Of a stretch of 64,000 nucleotides of DNA, positions 8,117-16,941 are shown in pieces (the stretch's first letter is position 1; each line of letters opens with the position of its first letter). The translations under genes and the position numbers were made by a program. The notes under the pieces are model-generated. The model searched no databases, was not told the origin of the DNA, and saw only the letters and a list, made by a program, of their open reading frames with translations. The stretch comes from an uncultured Christensenella sp. (GTDB lineage Bacteria > Bacillota > Clostridia > Christensenellales > CAG-917): positions 154,630 through 218,629 of the forward strand of contig CAJTYG010000003.1 in assembly GCA_910584155.1 (NCBI GenBank). Direction: 5' to 3'.

Positions 8117-9337
8117 ATGAACGTGTTTTATAAAGCGGGCTGCCGTATCTTTCAAAAGACGATGTGGTGCGCAATGTGGTTTTTGCCGTGGAAGCAGAAT
8201 AAGGATACCTTGTCCGGTGCCGGCGCAGTGAAAAAGCTGCCTAAGTTCCTCAAGGACAAGGGCTTTAAGAGCATACTTATAGTGACGGACGGCGGGCTTT
8301 TTAAGCTCGGCATGGCGGATCCCATTCTCGAGGCTTGCAAGGCGGAGGGCATGAGCGGCTGCGTATATCACGACGTGGTGCCAAATCCCACGATAGGCAA
8401 CATCGAGGACGGACTTAAAATGTACAAGGCAAACAAGTGCGACGTCATCGTAGCGCTCGGCGGCGGCTCGGCAATGGACTGCGCAAAGGGCATAGGCGCA
8501 CGTGTCGCAAGACCAAACAAGACCACTCCTCAGATGAAGGGCGTGCTCAAGGTATCAAAAAAGCTGCCGCCGTTGGTGGCTATCCCCACGACGTCGGGCA
8601 CAGGCTCGGAGGCTACCTTGGCTGCGGTCATATCCAATCCCGATACTCATGAAAAGTATCCCATCAACGACCCCGTGCTTATCCCGAGATATGTCGTTAT
8701 GGACCCCGAGCTTACAAAGTCGCTTCCCCCGCACATAACCTCTACGACGGGCGTGGACGCACTCACTCACGCTGTCGAGGCTTATATCGGCGGCGAGAAT
8801 ACCTCTCAAACCAAAAAGGATTCTATAGAGGCAGTGCAGCTCATACATAAATATCTCAAAAAAGCATACGACGACGGCTCCGACCTCGAGGCACGCAACA
8901 AAATGCAATATGCCGCTTACATCGCAGGCAGAGCGTTCACACGTGCATATGTTGGCTATGTCCACGCAGTTGCGCACACGCTCGGCGGCGAGTACGGCGT
9001 GCCTCACGGGCTTGCAAACGCAGTCATTCTGCCATACGTGCTCAAGGCATACGGAAAGAGCGCACACAAAAAGCTTGCAAAGCTTGCCGACTGCATAAAC
9101 CTCGGCGGAAAGACCAAGGCGGAAAAGGCAAACAACTTCATCAAGTGGATAGAGGAACTCAATGCCTCTATGAACATTCCAACCAAAATCATGGACAGAG
9201 AGGGCAATCCTTTGATAGAGGAAGCAAGGCTGCCCAAGATGATAGAGCACGCTTTGTCGGAAGCAAATCCGCTTTATCCGTGCCCGCAGGTTTGGGGAAA
9301 GAAGGAAATCGAGGCTATCTACCGTCAGATAATGTGA
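8117..9337 (+). CDS. Iron-containing alcohol dehydrogenase
   Basis: NAD(P)-dependent oxidoreductase of 406 residues acting on an alcohol or aldehyde; the exact substrate cannot be told. The cofactor-binding motif GGGSAMDCAKG is at about 115-125. The metal ligands are Asp and His in GVDALTHAVEA (about 213) and the two or three His in VHAVAHTLGG and GVPHG (about 280-295). The start at 8117 follows GGAGGG; an upstream in-frame ATG at 8078 has no site. The basic, Trp-rich N-terminus (about 30 residues) is an extension typical of one clostridial subgroup. The DUF4097-like lipoprotein starts five bases after its stop, so the two are cotranscribed. Confidence 0.93.
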   Translation: MNVFYKAGCRIFQKTMWCAMWFLPWKQNKDTLSGAGAVKKLPKFLKDKGFKSILIVTDGGLFKLGMADPILEACKAEGMSGCVYHDVVPNPTIGNIEDGLKMYKANKCDVIVALGGGSAMDCAKGIGARVARPNKTTPQMKGVLKVSKKLPPLVAIPTTSGTGSEATLAAVISNPDTHEKYPINDPVLIPRYVVMDPELTKSLPPHITSTTGVDALTHAVEAYIGGENTSQTKKDSIEAVQLIHKYLKKAYDDGSDLEARNKMQYAAYIAGRAFTRAYVGYVHAVAHTLGGEYGVPHGLANAVILPYVLKAYGKSAHKKLAKLADCINLGGKTKAEKANNFIKWIEELNASMNIPTKIMDREGNPLIEEARLPKMIEHALSEANPLYPCPQVWGKKEIEAIYRQIM

Positions 9338-9341
9338 CGAT

Positions 9342-10190
9342 ATGAAGCGAACACTGTCCAAGCTTATTATATTAGTTATTGCGGTCGCTGCGGGCGCACT
9401 TATACTTTGCGCCTGCAACGATATCGTCGACGGGATAATAAATTTAAACTATACCAACGAAAGCGCATACACCGTGGCAAGCGAGGGCGAGCTTTCGGTG
9501 TCTGCAATAGGTCTCAGCATTGACGTTGAGTGGATAAACGGCGGCGTGACCGTAAACGTCGATCCTGCGCTCAATACCGTACGCTTTCACGAGGTCAGCG
9601 AGGGCGAAAAGCCCAACAACGCCAACACTATGCGCTATCTTTACGACGGCAGCACACTGCGTATAAAGTACGCAAAGTCGGGCAGAACGGAGATAGGCAA
9701 GCTCAAAAAGTTTCTGTATGTGTCGGTGCCCGCAAACGTATGGCTTGCAGATGTGGATATCGATACCGTCAGCGGCAACGTCATTGTCGAAAACGTAAAC
9801 GCCAACAAGATAGATTGCGAAACTGTGTCCGCATCGGTGTCCTTAAACTGTACTGCGCATATGGTTGAGGCGGAAAGCGTTTCGGGCAGCGTCAGCATAA
9901 GGGGCAGCGTTGCCGATATCGACGTGGAAACGGACTCGGGACTTACGAGCGTATTTTGCGATACTGCTCTCAACAGGCTCAGTGTGGAAAGCGTCAGCGG
10001 CGACGTTGAGCTCGGCGTATTCGAGCAGGCAGGCTTTTTGCTTTCATACGACACGATAAGCGGCGTGTTTATAAATGCGTTCAGCGAGCGCACTCAAAGG
10101 CAGGGGAAGTTTTACGTATATAACTCGGGCAACAGCATTTATGAGATAGACACCGTCAGCGGCAAGCTTACGATAGAAGAGATAGAATAA
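9342..10190 (+). CDS. DUF4097-like lipoprotein
   Basis: 282 residues. A lipoprotein-type signal is present (hydrophobic residues 8-23, then CACN with the probable lipidated Cys at about 25). The rest is made of repeated short beta units with the pattern V-x-T-V-S-G-x-V (for example DTVSGNVIV, VSGSVSI, VSGDVEL, DTVSGKLTI), which is the beta-helix-like signature of DUF4097 proteins. It is probably attached to the outer face of the membrane. Function unknown. It is translationally linked to the dehydrogenase upstream, a combination without an obvious logic. Confidence 0.8.
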   Translation: MKRTLSKLIILVIAVAAGALILCACNDIVDGIINLNYTNESAYTVASEGELSVSAIGLSIDVEWINGGVTVNVDPALNTVRFHEVSEGEKPNNANTMRYLYDGSTLRIKYAKSGRTEIGKLKKFLYVSVPANVWLADVDIDTVSGNVIVENVNANKIDCETVSASVSLNCTAHMVEAESVSGSVSIRGSVADIDVETDSGLTSVFCDTALNRLSVESVSGDVELGVFEQAGFLLSYDTISGVFINAFSERTQRQGKFYVYNSGNSIYEIDTVSGKLTIEEIE

Positions 10191-10210
10191 GCTTAAAAAT
10201 TTCAAAATTA

Positions 10211-10235
10211 AAACCCATCTTTCGGACGGGCTTTT
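10211..10235. terminator. Bidirectional terminator between convergent genes
   Basis: CCC-A-TC pairs with GA-C-GGG, flanked by A-runs on the left and T-runs on the right, between the lipoprotein gene (plus) and the lipid kinase gene (minus). Confidence 0.65.
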
Positions 10236-10253
10236 AAATTTGTATGACTTTGT

Positions 10254-11123
10254 TTATCTGAATACTTTTAGAGTTTTTGTTACGACGTGGCAGTCGATGA
10301 GCGGGCTTTTAAAGACCTCGCCGTCCGCTTCGAACTGACTGTCGTCAAGTATTTCGATTTTGACAGCCTTGCCCTCATATTCCTCCGTGTAGGACTTTTT
10401 GACGTGCTTGCCTGTGAGGAAGCCCAAAAGACGGAAGGGGATAAGCGCACGCTTCATCTCGTTTACGATGACGATATCAAGCTTTCCGTCGTCCACAACG
10501 CCGTGGGGACAAATGGGCATGCCGCCGCCTATGCTGCGCCCGTTGCCTATGCCTATCATAAAGGTGCTGCGTTCCATAGGCTCGCCGCCGTCTATCGTAA
10601 GACGGAGCTTGTGCCATTTGGTGTGTATCAGCGTGTAAATGAGCGACGCATAGTATTTGACCTTGCCGTGAAACGGCTTCATCTCGGCGTATTTAAGCAG
10701 GACGTCAACGTCCATACCTGCGCCTAAAATATTTAAGCAACGTCTGTCCTCAAGCTGAATGAAATCGATATACTGCTCGTTGCCCTTCAGTATGACATTC
10801 AATGCCTTTTTGACGGACTTCGGATGTCCGCTTGCCGCAATAAAGTCGTTGCCGGTGCCGCAGGGTACAAAGCCGAGCGTGACATTTTCAAAGTTGTCAA
10901 TGCCGTTCAGCACCGAGTTGTAGGAGCCGTCGCCGCCAAGCACAAGTATCTTGCTGTCGGGCGTGGCGGAAATCTCACGGGTGATGTTTGTCGCATCGTC
11001 GGCGCTCGCCGTTTTGTGCACGACATATTCGATATTGTTTTGCTTTAATATGTCTTCTACTTTTTTCAGAGATTTAAGGCTTTTGCCTTTGCCGCCGTGT
11101 GGATTTGCAATGATGTGATACAT
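10254..11123 (-). CDS. Diacylglycerol kinase-family lipid kinase (YegS/DagK type)
   Basis: 289 residues. The catalytic domain starts with the family motif MYHIIANPHGGKG. The nucleotide-binding loop is GGDGSYNSVLNG (a variant of GGDGTxNxVxNG), followed by PCGTGNDFI. The C-terminal beta domain carries GNGRSIGGGM and ends with the usual EADGE motif. It is likely to phosphorylate diacylglycerol or a related lipid at the membrane, recycling lipid from teichoic acid synthesis. AGGAGC precedes the start, and a consensus promoter lies upstream. Confidence 0.9.
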   Translation of the reverse strand: MYHIIANPHGGKGKSLKSLKKVEDILKQNNIEYVVHKTASADDATNITREISATPDSKILVLGGDGSYNSVLNGIDNFENVTLGFVPCGTGNDFIAASGHPKSVKKALNVILKGNEQYIDFIQLEDRRCLNILGAGMDVDVLLKYAEMKPFHGKVKYYASLIYTLIHTKWHKLRLTIDGGEPMERSTFMIGIGNGRSIGGGMPICPHGVVDDGKLDIVIVNEMKRALIPFRLLGFLTGKHVKKSYTEEYEGKAVKIEILDDSQFEADGEVFKSPLIDCHVVTKTLKVFR

Positions 11124-11152
11124 ATATTGCTCCTAAAGTTGAATCTGCTTTT

Positions 11153-11181
11153 ATTCTAATATTATATGCCTATATTGTCAA
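11153..11181 (-). promoter_or_regulatory. Promoter of the lipid kinase gene
   Basis: Read on the minus strand: TTGACA (11181-11176), 17 bases, TAGAAT (11158-11153). Confidence 0.75.
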
Positions 11182-11238
11182 TTATTAAGCGGCTATATAA
11201 AACATTTTGTCCGATAATCATACATTTGTTTAATATCT

Positions 11239-12828
11239 TTAAACTGTTTGCATAGCGGCTTTGACAAATTCAAAAAACAGTGGATTCGGCTTGTTTGGGC
11301 GTGAGGTAAATTCGGGGTGGAACTGAACGCCAATAAAAAAGCGGTTGTTTGCAGTCTCGACGGTTTCCACAATGCGCCCGTCGGGGGAAGTGCCGCTTAT
11401 GATAAGCCCCGCATCCGTAAGTGCGGAGCGATACTCGTTGTTAAATTCGTATCTGTGGCGGTGACGTTCCTCAATCAGGTTTGCTTTATATGCGTTGCTC
11501 ATCTGCGTTTTTTTGGCTATTGCGCACGGATAAGCGCCGAGGCGCATCGTGCCGCCGTATCTTTTCCCGTTTTGGTCGGGCATAAGGTCAATGACGTGCG
11601 AGCCGCCTTTTTTAAACTCGCCGCTCGTAGCGTCCGCTATCCCTGCAACGTGCCTTGCGTATTCGATGACGGCTATCTGCATTCCGAGACAAATGCCAAA
11701 GTAGGGGATATCGTTTTCACGTGCATATTTGCAGGCGGTTATCATTCCCTCCGTTCCACGTATTCCAAATCCGCCCGGCACAAGTATGCCTTGCATATCT
11801 TTAAGGCGTTGCGACACGTTGGCGGCGGTGAGCTCTTCGCTGTCTATCCATTCGATTTTCACGTTTGTATGGTTGGCGTACGAGGCGTGATTGAGCGCTT
11901 CCACAATGGACAGATACGAGTCATGCAGTGATACGTATTTGCCTACTATGGCTATTTTCGTCGTGCCCTTGCGGGAATGTATATCTTTTACCATCAAACG
12001 CCACGGCGTCAGGTCGCATTTGTTTTTCAAGCCGAGCTCACGGCAAACCACCTTGTCAAGCCCGTTTTTATGCAGCATTAGAGGCACCTCGTAAAGACAG
12101 CTTGCCGTGGTGTTTGCTATCACGCAGTCCTCCTTGACGGAGCAGAACAGAGCGATTTTTTTGCGTATCGCCTCGCCGCAGTCCTCGTCAGAGCGGGTGA
12201 TTATGATGTCGGGGCTTACGCCCATTGCCTGCAATTCCTTTGTTGAGTGCTGCGCAGGCTTTGATTTGTATTCGTCCGAGCCACTGATGTAGGGCACAAG
12301 GCATACGTGGATAAAAAGACAGTTTTTTCTGCCTACGTCTGAGGCGAACTGCCTTATCGCCTCAAGAAAGGGCTGACTTTCGATATCACCTATCGTGCCG
12401 CCGATTTCCGTGATGATTATATCCGCTTTTGTAAGCTCAACATTTTTGTGTATGAAATCCTTTATCTCGTTTGTGACGTGGGGGATGATCTGTACGGTTT
12501 CGCCAAGGTACTCGCCATTGCGTTCCTTATTCAGCACCGACCAAAACACCTTGCCGCTTGTCAGATTTGAAAATTTGTTTAGGTTTTCGTCTATAAAACG
12601 CTCGTAGTGTCCGAGGTCAAGGTCGGTTTCCGCTCCGTCGTGGGTGACAAACACCTCGCCGTGCTGAGTGGGATTCATCGTGCCGGGGTCGATGTTCATA
12701 TACGGGTCGAATTTCTGCGCCGCCACCTTGTAGCCCCTCAGCTTCAAAAGCCGTCCCAATGAAGCCGCTACGATGCCTTTGCCAAGCCCCGATACAACTC
12801 CGCCTGTCACAAAAATGTACTTTGTCAT
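11239..12828 (-). CDS. pyrG: CTP synthase
   Basis: Converts UTP, glutamine and ATP to CTP, the last step of pyrimidine nucleotide synthesis. 529 residues, the normal length. The N-terminal synthetase domain begins MTKYIFVTGGVVSGLGKG (P-loop). The C-terminal glutaminase domain has the nucleophile Cys in FGICLGMQ and the His/Glu pair in VQFHPEFTSRP. The ATG at 12828 is chosen because it starts the family's exact N-terminus and has a GGAGG-like site; the open frame continues upstream through the leader but is not coding there. The leader holds a terminator-like hairpin, described separately. Confidence 0.97.
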   Translation of the reverse strand: MTKYIFVTGGVVSGLGKGIVAASLGRLLKLRGYKVAAQKFDPYMNIDPGTMNPTQHGEVFVTHDGAETDLDLGHYERFIDENLNKFSNLTSGKVFWSVLNKERNGEYLGETVQIIPHVTNEIKDFIHKNVELTKADIIITEIGGTIGDIESQPFLEAIRQFASDVGRKNCLFIHVCLVPYISGSDEYKSKPAQHSTKELQAMGVSPDIIITRSDEDCGEAIRKKIALFCSVKEDCVIANTTASCLYEVPLMLHKNGLDKVVCRELGLKNKCDLTPWRLMVKDIHSRKGTTKIAIVGKYVSLHDSYLSIVEALNHASYANHTNVKIEWIDSEELTAANVSQRLKDMQGILVPGGFGIRGTEGMITACKYARENDIPYFGICLGMQIAVIEYARHVAGIADATSGEFKKGGSHVIDLMPDQNGKRYGGTMRLGAYPCAIAKKTQMSNAYKANLIEERHRHRYEFNNEYRSALTDAGLIISGTSPDGRIVETVETANNRFFIGVQFHPEFTSRPNKPNPLFFEFVKAAMQTV

Positions 12829-12887
12829 ACTGTTTCCTCCATTGCCTTTTTTTGTCCGAACAGCGCCGATTTGGGCATAAAAACAAC

Positions 12888-12936
12888 AAAAAAAGGCGTT
12901 TTTTTTTAGGAATGAACTTCCTAAGAAAAAACCGCC
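12888..12936 (-). terminator. pyrG leader attenuator
   Basis: On the minus strand GGCGG plus a T-run and TTAGGAA pairs with TTCCTAA plus an A-run and CGCC, then at least seven T. This is an intrinsic terminator 60 bases before the pyrG start and downstream of the promoter, so it should act as an attenuator. In Bacillus subtilis a pyrG leader terminator is overcome by extra G residues at the transcript start. Here the predicted start region shows no GGGC, so the mechanism may differ. Confidence 0.75.
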
Positions 12937-12994
12937 CTTGCTTTGGCATTTTATATTGTGTTTCAGTAAGCCATTGCTTCCAAAAACAGCTATA

Positions 12995-13023
12995 AATCTA
13001 TCACAAGCGATTTGCGATGTCAA
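12995..13023 (-). promoter_or_regulatory. pyrG promoter
   Basis: Minus strand TTGACA (13023-13018), 17 bases, TAGATT (13000-12995). It gives a leader of roughly 160 bases. Confidence 0.65.
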
Positions 13024-13130
13024 TAATTTTTTTTAAAATTTCGTCAACTTTTTTTATATGATATTGACGACTTGTGAAGAAATAGCTTGATGAGTGCAAC
13101 TAATATTTAACTTTATAGCAAACAAAAATT

Positions 13131-13620
13131 GTTTGCTATCCTTGCGTTCGAATCCTTAAATAGTATGCAATGATAAACGCAGCCTATCGCAAAGCGCACA
13201 TTCGACAGGATTCGCTCCGCTTGACAATGCGTTAGCCACGCACTGCACAGGATAACACATAGCACGCACAGCTTTTTGTTGTCTGCGCTATCACGCCTGC
13301 TGCGGGCAAACAATTCACAGGATTATTTGCTATCCTTGCGTTCGAATCCTTAAATAGTATGTAATGATAAACGCAGCCTATCGCAAAATGCACCCGACAG
13401 GATTCGCTCCGCTTGACAATGCGTTAGCCACGCACTGCACAGGATAACACATAGCACGCACAGCTTTTTGTTGTCTGCGCTATCACGCCTGCTGCGGGCA
13501 AACAATTCACAGGATTGTTTGCTATCCTTGCGTTCGAATCCTTAAATAGTATGTGATGATAAACGCAGCCTATCGCAAAATGCGATAGGCTGTGTTTATG
13601 GCGCACCCGACAGGATTCGA
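13131..13620. repeat. Tandem repeat of about 193 bp beside tRNA-Arg (2.5 copies)
   Basis: Copies begin at 13131, 13325 and 13517 with TTTGCTATCCTTGCGTTCG, so the period is 194 then 192. Each copy carries a fragment of the tRNA-Arg 3' end (for example GCACCCGACAGGATTCG in copy 2). Only the third leads into the complete tRNA. Copies 1 and 2 keep only the left arm of the tRNA terminator hairpin. There is no coding sequence that I trust. Confidence 0.8.
13561..13597 (-). terminator. Hairpin downstream of tRNA-Arg
   Basis: 17-base arms AAACGCAGCCTATCGCA and TGCGATAGGCTGTGTTT (one G-T pair) with a three-base loop, directly beyond the tRNA 3' end on the minus strand. Confidence 0.6.
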
Positions 13621-13674
13621 ACCCGTGCATCCAGAATCGGAATCTGACACTCTATCCAACTGAGTTACGGGTGC
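13599..13674 (-). tRNA. tRNA-Arg (anticodon CCG)
   Basis: Complete cloverleaf on the minus strand. The acceptor GCACCCG pairs with CGGGTGC, then discriminator G and an encoded CCA. The anticodon stem is TCAGA/TCTGG with loop TTCCGAT, giving CCG for codon CGG. The T-loop is TTCGAAT. D-arm sequences are normal. Confidence 0.95.
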
Positions 13675-13886
13675 AGGCGCAATGATATTTTATATGTTTT
13701 TTCCGTGTTTGTCGAGAAAAATACAACATAATAAAAAATATTTTAAATTGTGTTACACCTCACTGTGCTCGGTACGCAAAATCTTGTCTAATAATGTTTT
13801 CTTTTCTAAATAATTATCAAATTAAACAAGACTTTTGCTGTAAGCGCAAACGTCTGCAAAATCAAAGGTTTGATTTTGCGCAAGGT

Positions 13887-13917
13887 GCAAAAGCGGGAAG
13901 TGAATTCCCACTTTTGC
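13887..13917. repeat. 31-bp palindromic repeat, copy 2
   Basis: Same hairpin as 1001-1031 with one base changed in the loop (GTGAA for GTCAA). Confidence 0.7.
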
Positions 13918-13950
13918 AAAATAAATAACAAAAGGTGTTGCACTTTTATT

Positions 13951-14104
13951 CGTCATTGCGAGGCTATGCCGAAGCAATCCAGAACGTCCGTTATTACGAG
14001 GTGTGAAGCAATAACGAATGATTATGTGCTTTCTATTCCTTATTATGGCTCCCCTTAGTAAGGGGAGCTCCGCAAAGTGTAAGCGGAGCGGTGAGGGGAT
14101 TGTA
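13951..14104. repeat. Dispersed palindromic repeat block
   Basis: CGTCATTGCGAGGC...GAAGCAATCC and two adjoining hairpins (GCTCCCCTTAGTAAGGGGAGC, then CTCCGC...GCGGAG) ending GGTGAGGGGAT. The phrase GCGGTGAGGGGATAG recurs near 14277. Blocks of this style are scattered in many gut Clostridia; this is memory, not a search. The whole gap 13675-14514 otherwise shows only AT-rich DNA and a small CCTGTCC/GGACAGG hairpin at 14230-14250, with no gene I can support. Confidence 0.6.
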
Positions 14105-14514
14105 CACCAAACAAGATAAAACAAGCGAATGTAAATTGAGCGAGATATTCTACAGCCATTTACGGGAAATTTTGTAGCGCAGTTTTAACTTGTGCGGTAG
14201 TAGCGAGAAAATCAAGTTAAAGCAACAAGCCTGTCCGAATGTAGGACAGGTTTGCGCTAAATACGCCGATTTTCAAGCGGTGAGGGGATAGTCCGCCTTG
14301 CACTTATTTATAATATATATTAAAGGTATCAAAATTTAAAAACATTATTGCATACGTGGTAGCATTGTGCTATACTTTTATACACATTCGCTATGGCTTA
14401 AGCCGTTACGTTTGTTTTAGGGGAGAGTTTTGATATGCAGCTTGCATTGATTTGATTTCCTTTGAGTAAATGTATATAGCAGTTGTGCACGTGCAACGGG
14501 CTTGCGGGGTAGAT

Positions 14515-14838
14515 ATGGACAAAATCGAACGCAAATATGTAGATTGGACAAAAACAGGCAAAAATCTGTATCTTTTGAGAAACGACAACTTAAATCTCAG
14601 AAGATACGTATGCTTTGTGCTCAATTTGCACAAGGGCAACTGCGACGGCGATTGCATAAACTGCCGATACGAGATGGACAACAGCATAAGCCGCAAGGAG
14701 CTTGCCGACGTTTTGGGCACGAGCGACAGCGTTATCGCCAACTGGGAAAAGGGCAAAACTCCCGTCGGCATAGAGGATCTGTTGCTTTATTGCGACATAT
14801 GCGGAATAGGTTTAAACGACATATTAGTTTTTGAATAA
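14515..14838 (+). CDS. XRE-like helix-turn-helix regulator with Cys motif
   Basis: 107 residues from the ATG at 14515. The N-terminal half carries a compact cysteine motif, GNCDGDCINCRYEMD, that could bind a metal. The C-terminal half is a helix-turn-helix of XRE type (ISRKELADVLGTSDSVIANWEKGKTP) and ends LNDILVFE. Proteins with this combined layout occur in many Clostridia, but their targets are not known to me. An upstream in-frame ATG at 14470 would add 15 residues; neither start has a good ribosome-binding site. It lies 18 bases before the AAA+ gene. Confidence 0.75.
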   Translation: MDKIERKYVDWTKTGKNLYLLRNDNLNLRRYVCFVLNLHKGNCDGDCINCRYEMDNSISRKELADVLGTSDSVIANWEKGKTPVGIEDLLLYCDICGIGLNDILVFE

Positions 14839-14856
14839 AGGTTTAAGGGGACACAG

Positions 14857-16914
14857 ATGATGAAAAAACTTTTGATAGAATTTGAAGCCGATTGGGTGCT
14901 TTCGCACAGAGAGGACGACTGTTTGCCTGTAGACGCAATTTGCAAGGCGCTCGAGGGTATGACCGAAATCAAGGTCGAGGGCAATTCGCTCACGGATATT
15001 TTTGTCGTTTTTGACGAGCAGACCGTTCAAGCGGATGAGCTGCAAAAAAAGATAAAGGAAGTTATTGCAAGCAAATTTCCGCAGGACGACCTGAACAGCG
15101 TTTTCAGATTTAAGCTTGTAAGCGAACAGGCGGGCGGCGAAAAGGACGTGCAGGACGAGCCCGAAAAAGGCGATAGCGAAGCAGAGCAAGCCGAGGATGA
15201 GGAAATAGCCCAAAAACGTGCTAAGGCAAGAGAACTTGCTTCGTCTCTGAAAGAAGAGCTTAACGGCGGCAATAAATTGCAGGATATCGCAGATAAGATA
15301 GACGGGCTTGTCGGCGCACAGGCGTTTAAGGACCTTGCAAACGAACTCGTATTGATATCGCCCGAGACAAAAAAGAGAAAGCTCGGCGACCTGTTTGCCT
15401 ATCAAAGCTATCTGTTTGCCATAGGCGACGGCTGCGGCTTTACGACATATTTGGAACTGCTTGCACAGCTTTTAAGCGCAACGGGCATGCAGAAGATGAG
15501 ACAGAAATTTTCCGTAATCGAGGAAAAGCTTCCAAATGCGTCGGACGGACCCAATGCGTTCAATTCGATTTACAGTATGCTGCAGGTCGGCAGTCCCGAG
15601 GCGATGAAGGTGCTCGGACTCGATATAAGCGAGTGGATGAGCAATTTAAACAGCCCTGTGCTCAGAAACTTTTTGCGTGAAGCGGAAAAAAGCTCGGACG
15701 GCTTCATAATCGTTTTCAGAGTGCCGTTTGTGGACAAGGAAGTGCTTGCAAAGGTCGAGGGCGCTTTAAACGATATACTTTGCATAAGGACGTTGGAATT
15801 TCCGCCGATGTCTGAGGATGAGATAAAGAGCTGCGCAAAGAGCGAGCTGCAAAAATACGGCTACAAGGTGTCCGCACCTGCTTGGGGATACTTTTTAAAG
15901 CGCATAGCGGAGGAAAAGAGCGACGGCAGATTTTACGGCTTCAACACAGTCAAAAAGGTCATTGTCGAGATGCTTTACAAAAAGCTTTTGCACAATGCGT
16001 CAAAGCAGATATCGAGCGACGTCATAGGCAAAAAGGATACGATGTGCCTCTGCCGTGCGGAAAGCGACAGCGAGCTTAGCGGCTATGAGATGCTCAACAA
16101 GCTTGTGGGCAATGAAAACATCAAAAAGAGCATTGAGGAAATCATCGCTCAGATAGAGTTTTCCATGCAAAACGATTCAAAGGACCGTCCCTGCATACAT
16201 ATGCGCTTCGAGGGCAACCCCGGCACGGGCAAAACGACGGTCGCCCGCATAATCGGCAAGATATTAAAGGAAAAGGGTATTTTGCGAAACGGCAACTTCT
16301 ACGAGTATGGCGGCAGAGATTTTTGCGGCAGATACGTCGGCGAGACTGCGCCCAAAACCTCAAGCATCTGCCGTGACGCATACGGCTCGGTGCTGTTTAT
16401 AGACGAGGCATATTCGCTGTACCGATCAGATTCCTCAGATAGGGACTACGGCAGAGAGGCGTTGGATACGCTCATTGCCGAAATGGAAAACCACCGCAAC
16501 GACCTTGTGGTCATTATGGCGGGCTACAAGGACGATATGAACGTGCTTATGAAGGGCAATCTGGGGCTTGCAAGCAGAATGCCTTATATCATAGAATTTC
16601 CAAACTTTACGAGGGAACAGCTTTACGAAATATTTGTGTCTATGGTCAAAGACAAATTCAAATATGAAGAAAAACTCTTTGAAGAGGCGCATAAGTATTT
16701 CTTGGGGCTCACCGACGATATTTTAAATGCAAAGGAATTCAGCAACGCAAGGTTTGTCCGCAATCTATTTGAACGCACGTGGGCAAAGGCGTCGCTGAGA
16801 TGTCAGCTCGATAAGCAAAAAACCGTCGTGCTCACCGCAAGCGATTTTGAAAGAGCAAGCAAGGAAAAGGAGTTTAAAACTATAATACCAAAAAAAGCCC
16901 GCATAGGTTTTTAA
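14857..16914 (+). CDS. AAA+ ATPase, CbxX/CfxQ (SpoVK-like) family
   Basis: 685 residues. A long N-terminal region with an acidic, Glu-rich linker (about 92-115) precedes one AAA+ domain. Walker A is GNPGTGKTT (about 452) and Walker B VLFIDEAYSL (about 511). The YVGETAPK pore-type segment and the arginine region near NLGLASRMP are typical of CbxX/CfxQ. Such ATPases remodel protein partners, as Rubisco activase CbbX does; the partner here is unknown. The first 270 residues match nothing I recognise. Two YbjN-like genes follow at 27 and 11 bases, so the three probably form one operon and may work together. Confidence 0.85.
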   Translation: MMKKLLIEFEADWVLSHREDDCLPVDAICKALEGMTEIKVEGNSLTDIFVVFDEQTVQADELQKKIKEVIASKFPQDDLNSVFRFKLVSEQAGGEKDVQDEPEKGDSEAEQAEDEEIAQKRAKARELASSLKEELNGGNKLQDIADKIDGLVGAQAFKDLANELVLISPETKKRKLGDLFAYQSYLFAIGDGCGFTTYLELLAQLLSATGMQKMRQKFSVIEEKLPNASDGPNAFNSIYSMLQVGSPEAMKVLGLDISEWMSNLNSPVLRNFLREAEKSSDGFIIVFRVPFVDKEVLAKVEGALNDILCIRTLEFPPMSEDEIKSCAKSELQKYGYKVSAPAWGYFLKRIAEEKSDGRFYGFNTVKKVIVEMLYKKLLHNASKQISSDVIGKKDTMCLCRAESDSELSGYEMLNKLVGNENIKKSIEEIIAQIEFSMQNDSKDRPCIHMRFEGNPGTGKTTVARIIGKILKEKGILRNGNFYEYGGRDFCGRYVGETAPKTSSICRDAYGSVLFIDEAYSLYRSDSSDRDYGREALDTLIAEMENHRNDLVVIMAGYKDDMNVLMKGNLGLASRMPYIIEFPNFTREQLYEIFVSMVKDKFKYEEKLFEEAHKYFLGLTDDILNAKEFSNARFVRNLFERTWAKASLRCQLDKQKTVVLTASDFERASKEKEFKTIIPKKARIGF

Positions 16915-16941
16915 TAAACAATAATTTTCGGAGGAAAAATT

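Noticed and set aside
12829..13023. 65-residue N-terminal extension of CTP synthase
   Set aside because: It covers the -35/-10 promoter and the leader terminator, and the known N-terminus starts exactly at the internal ATG.
13131..13620. CRISPR-like array
   Set aside because: The units are about 193 bp, nearly identical over their full length and have no short repeat/variable spacer pattern.
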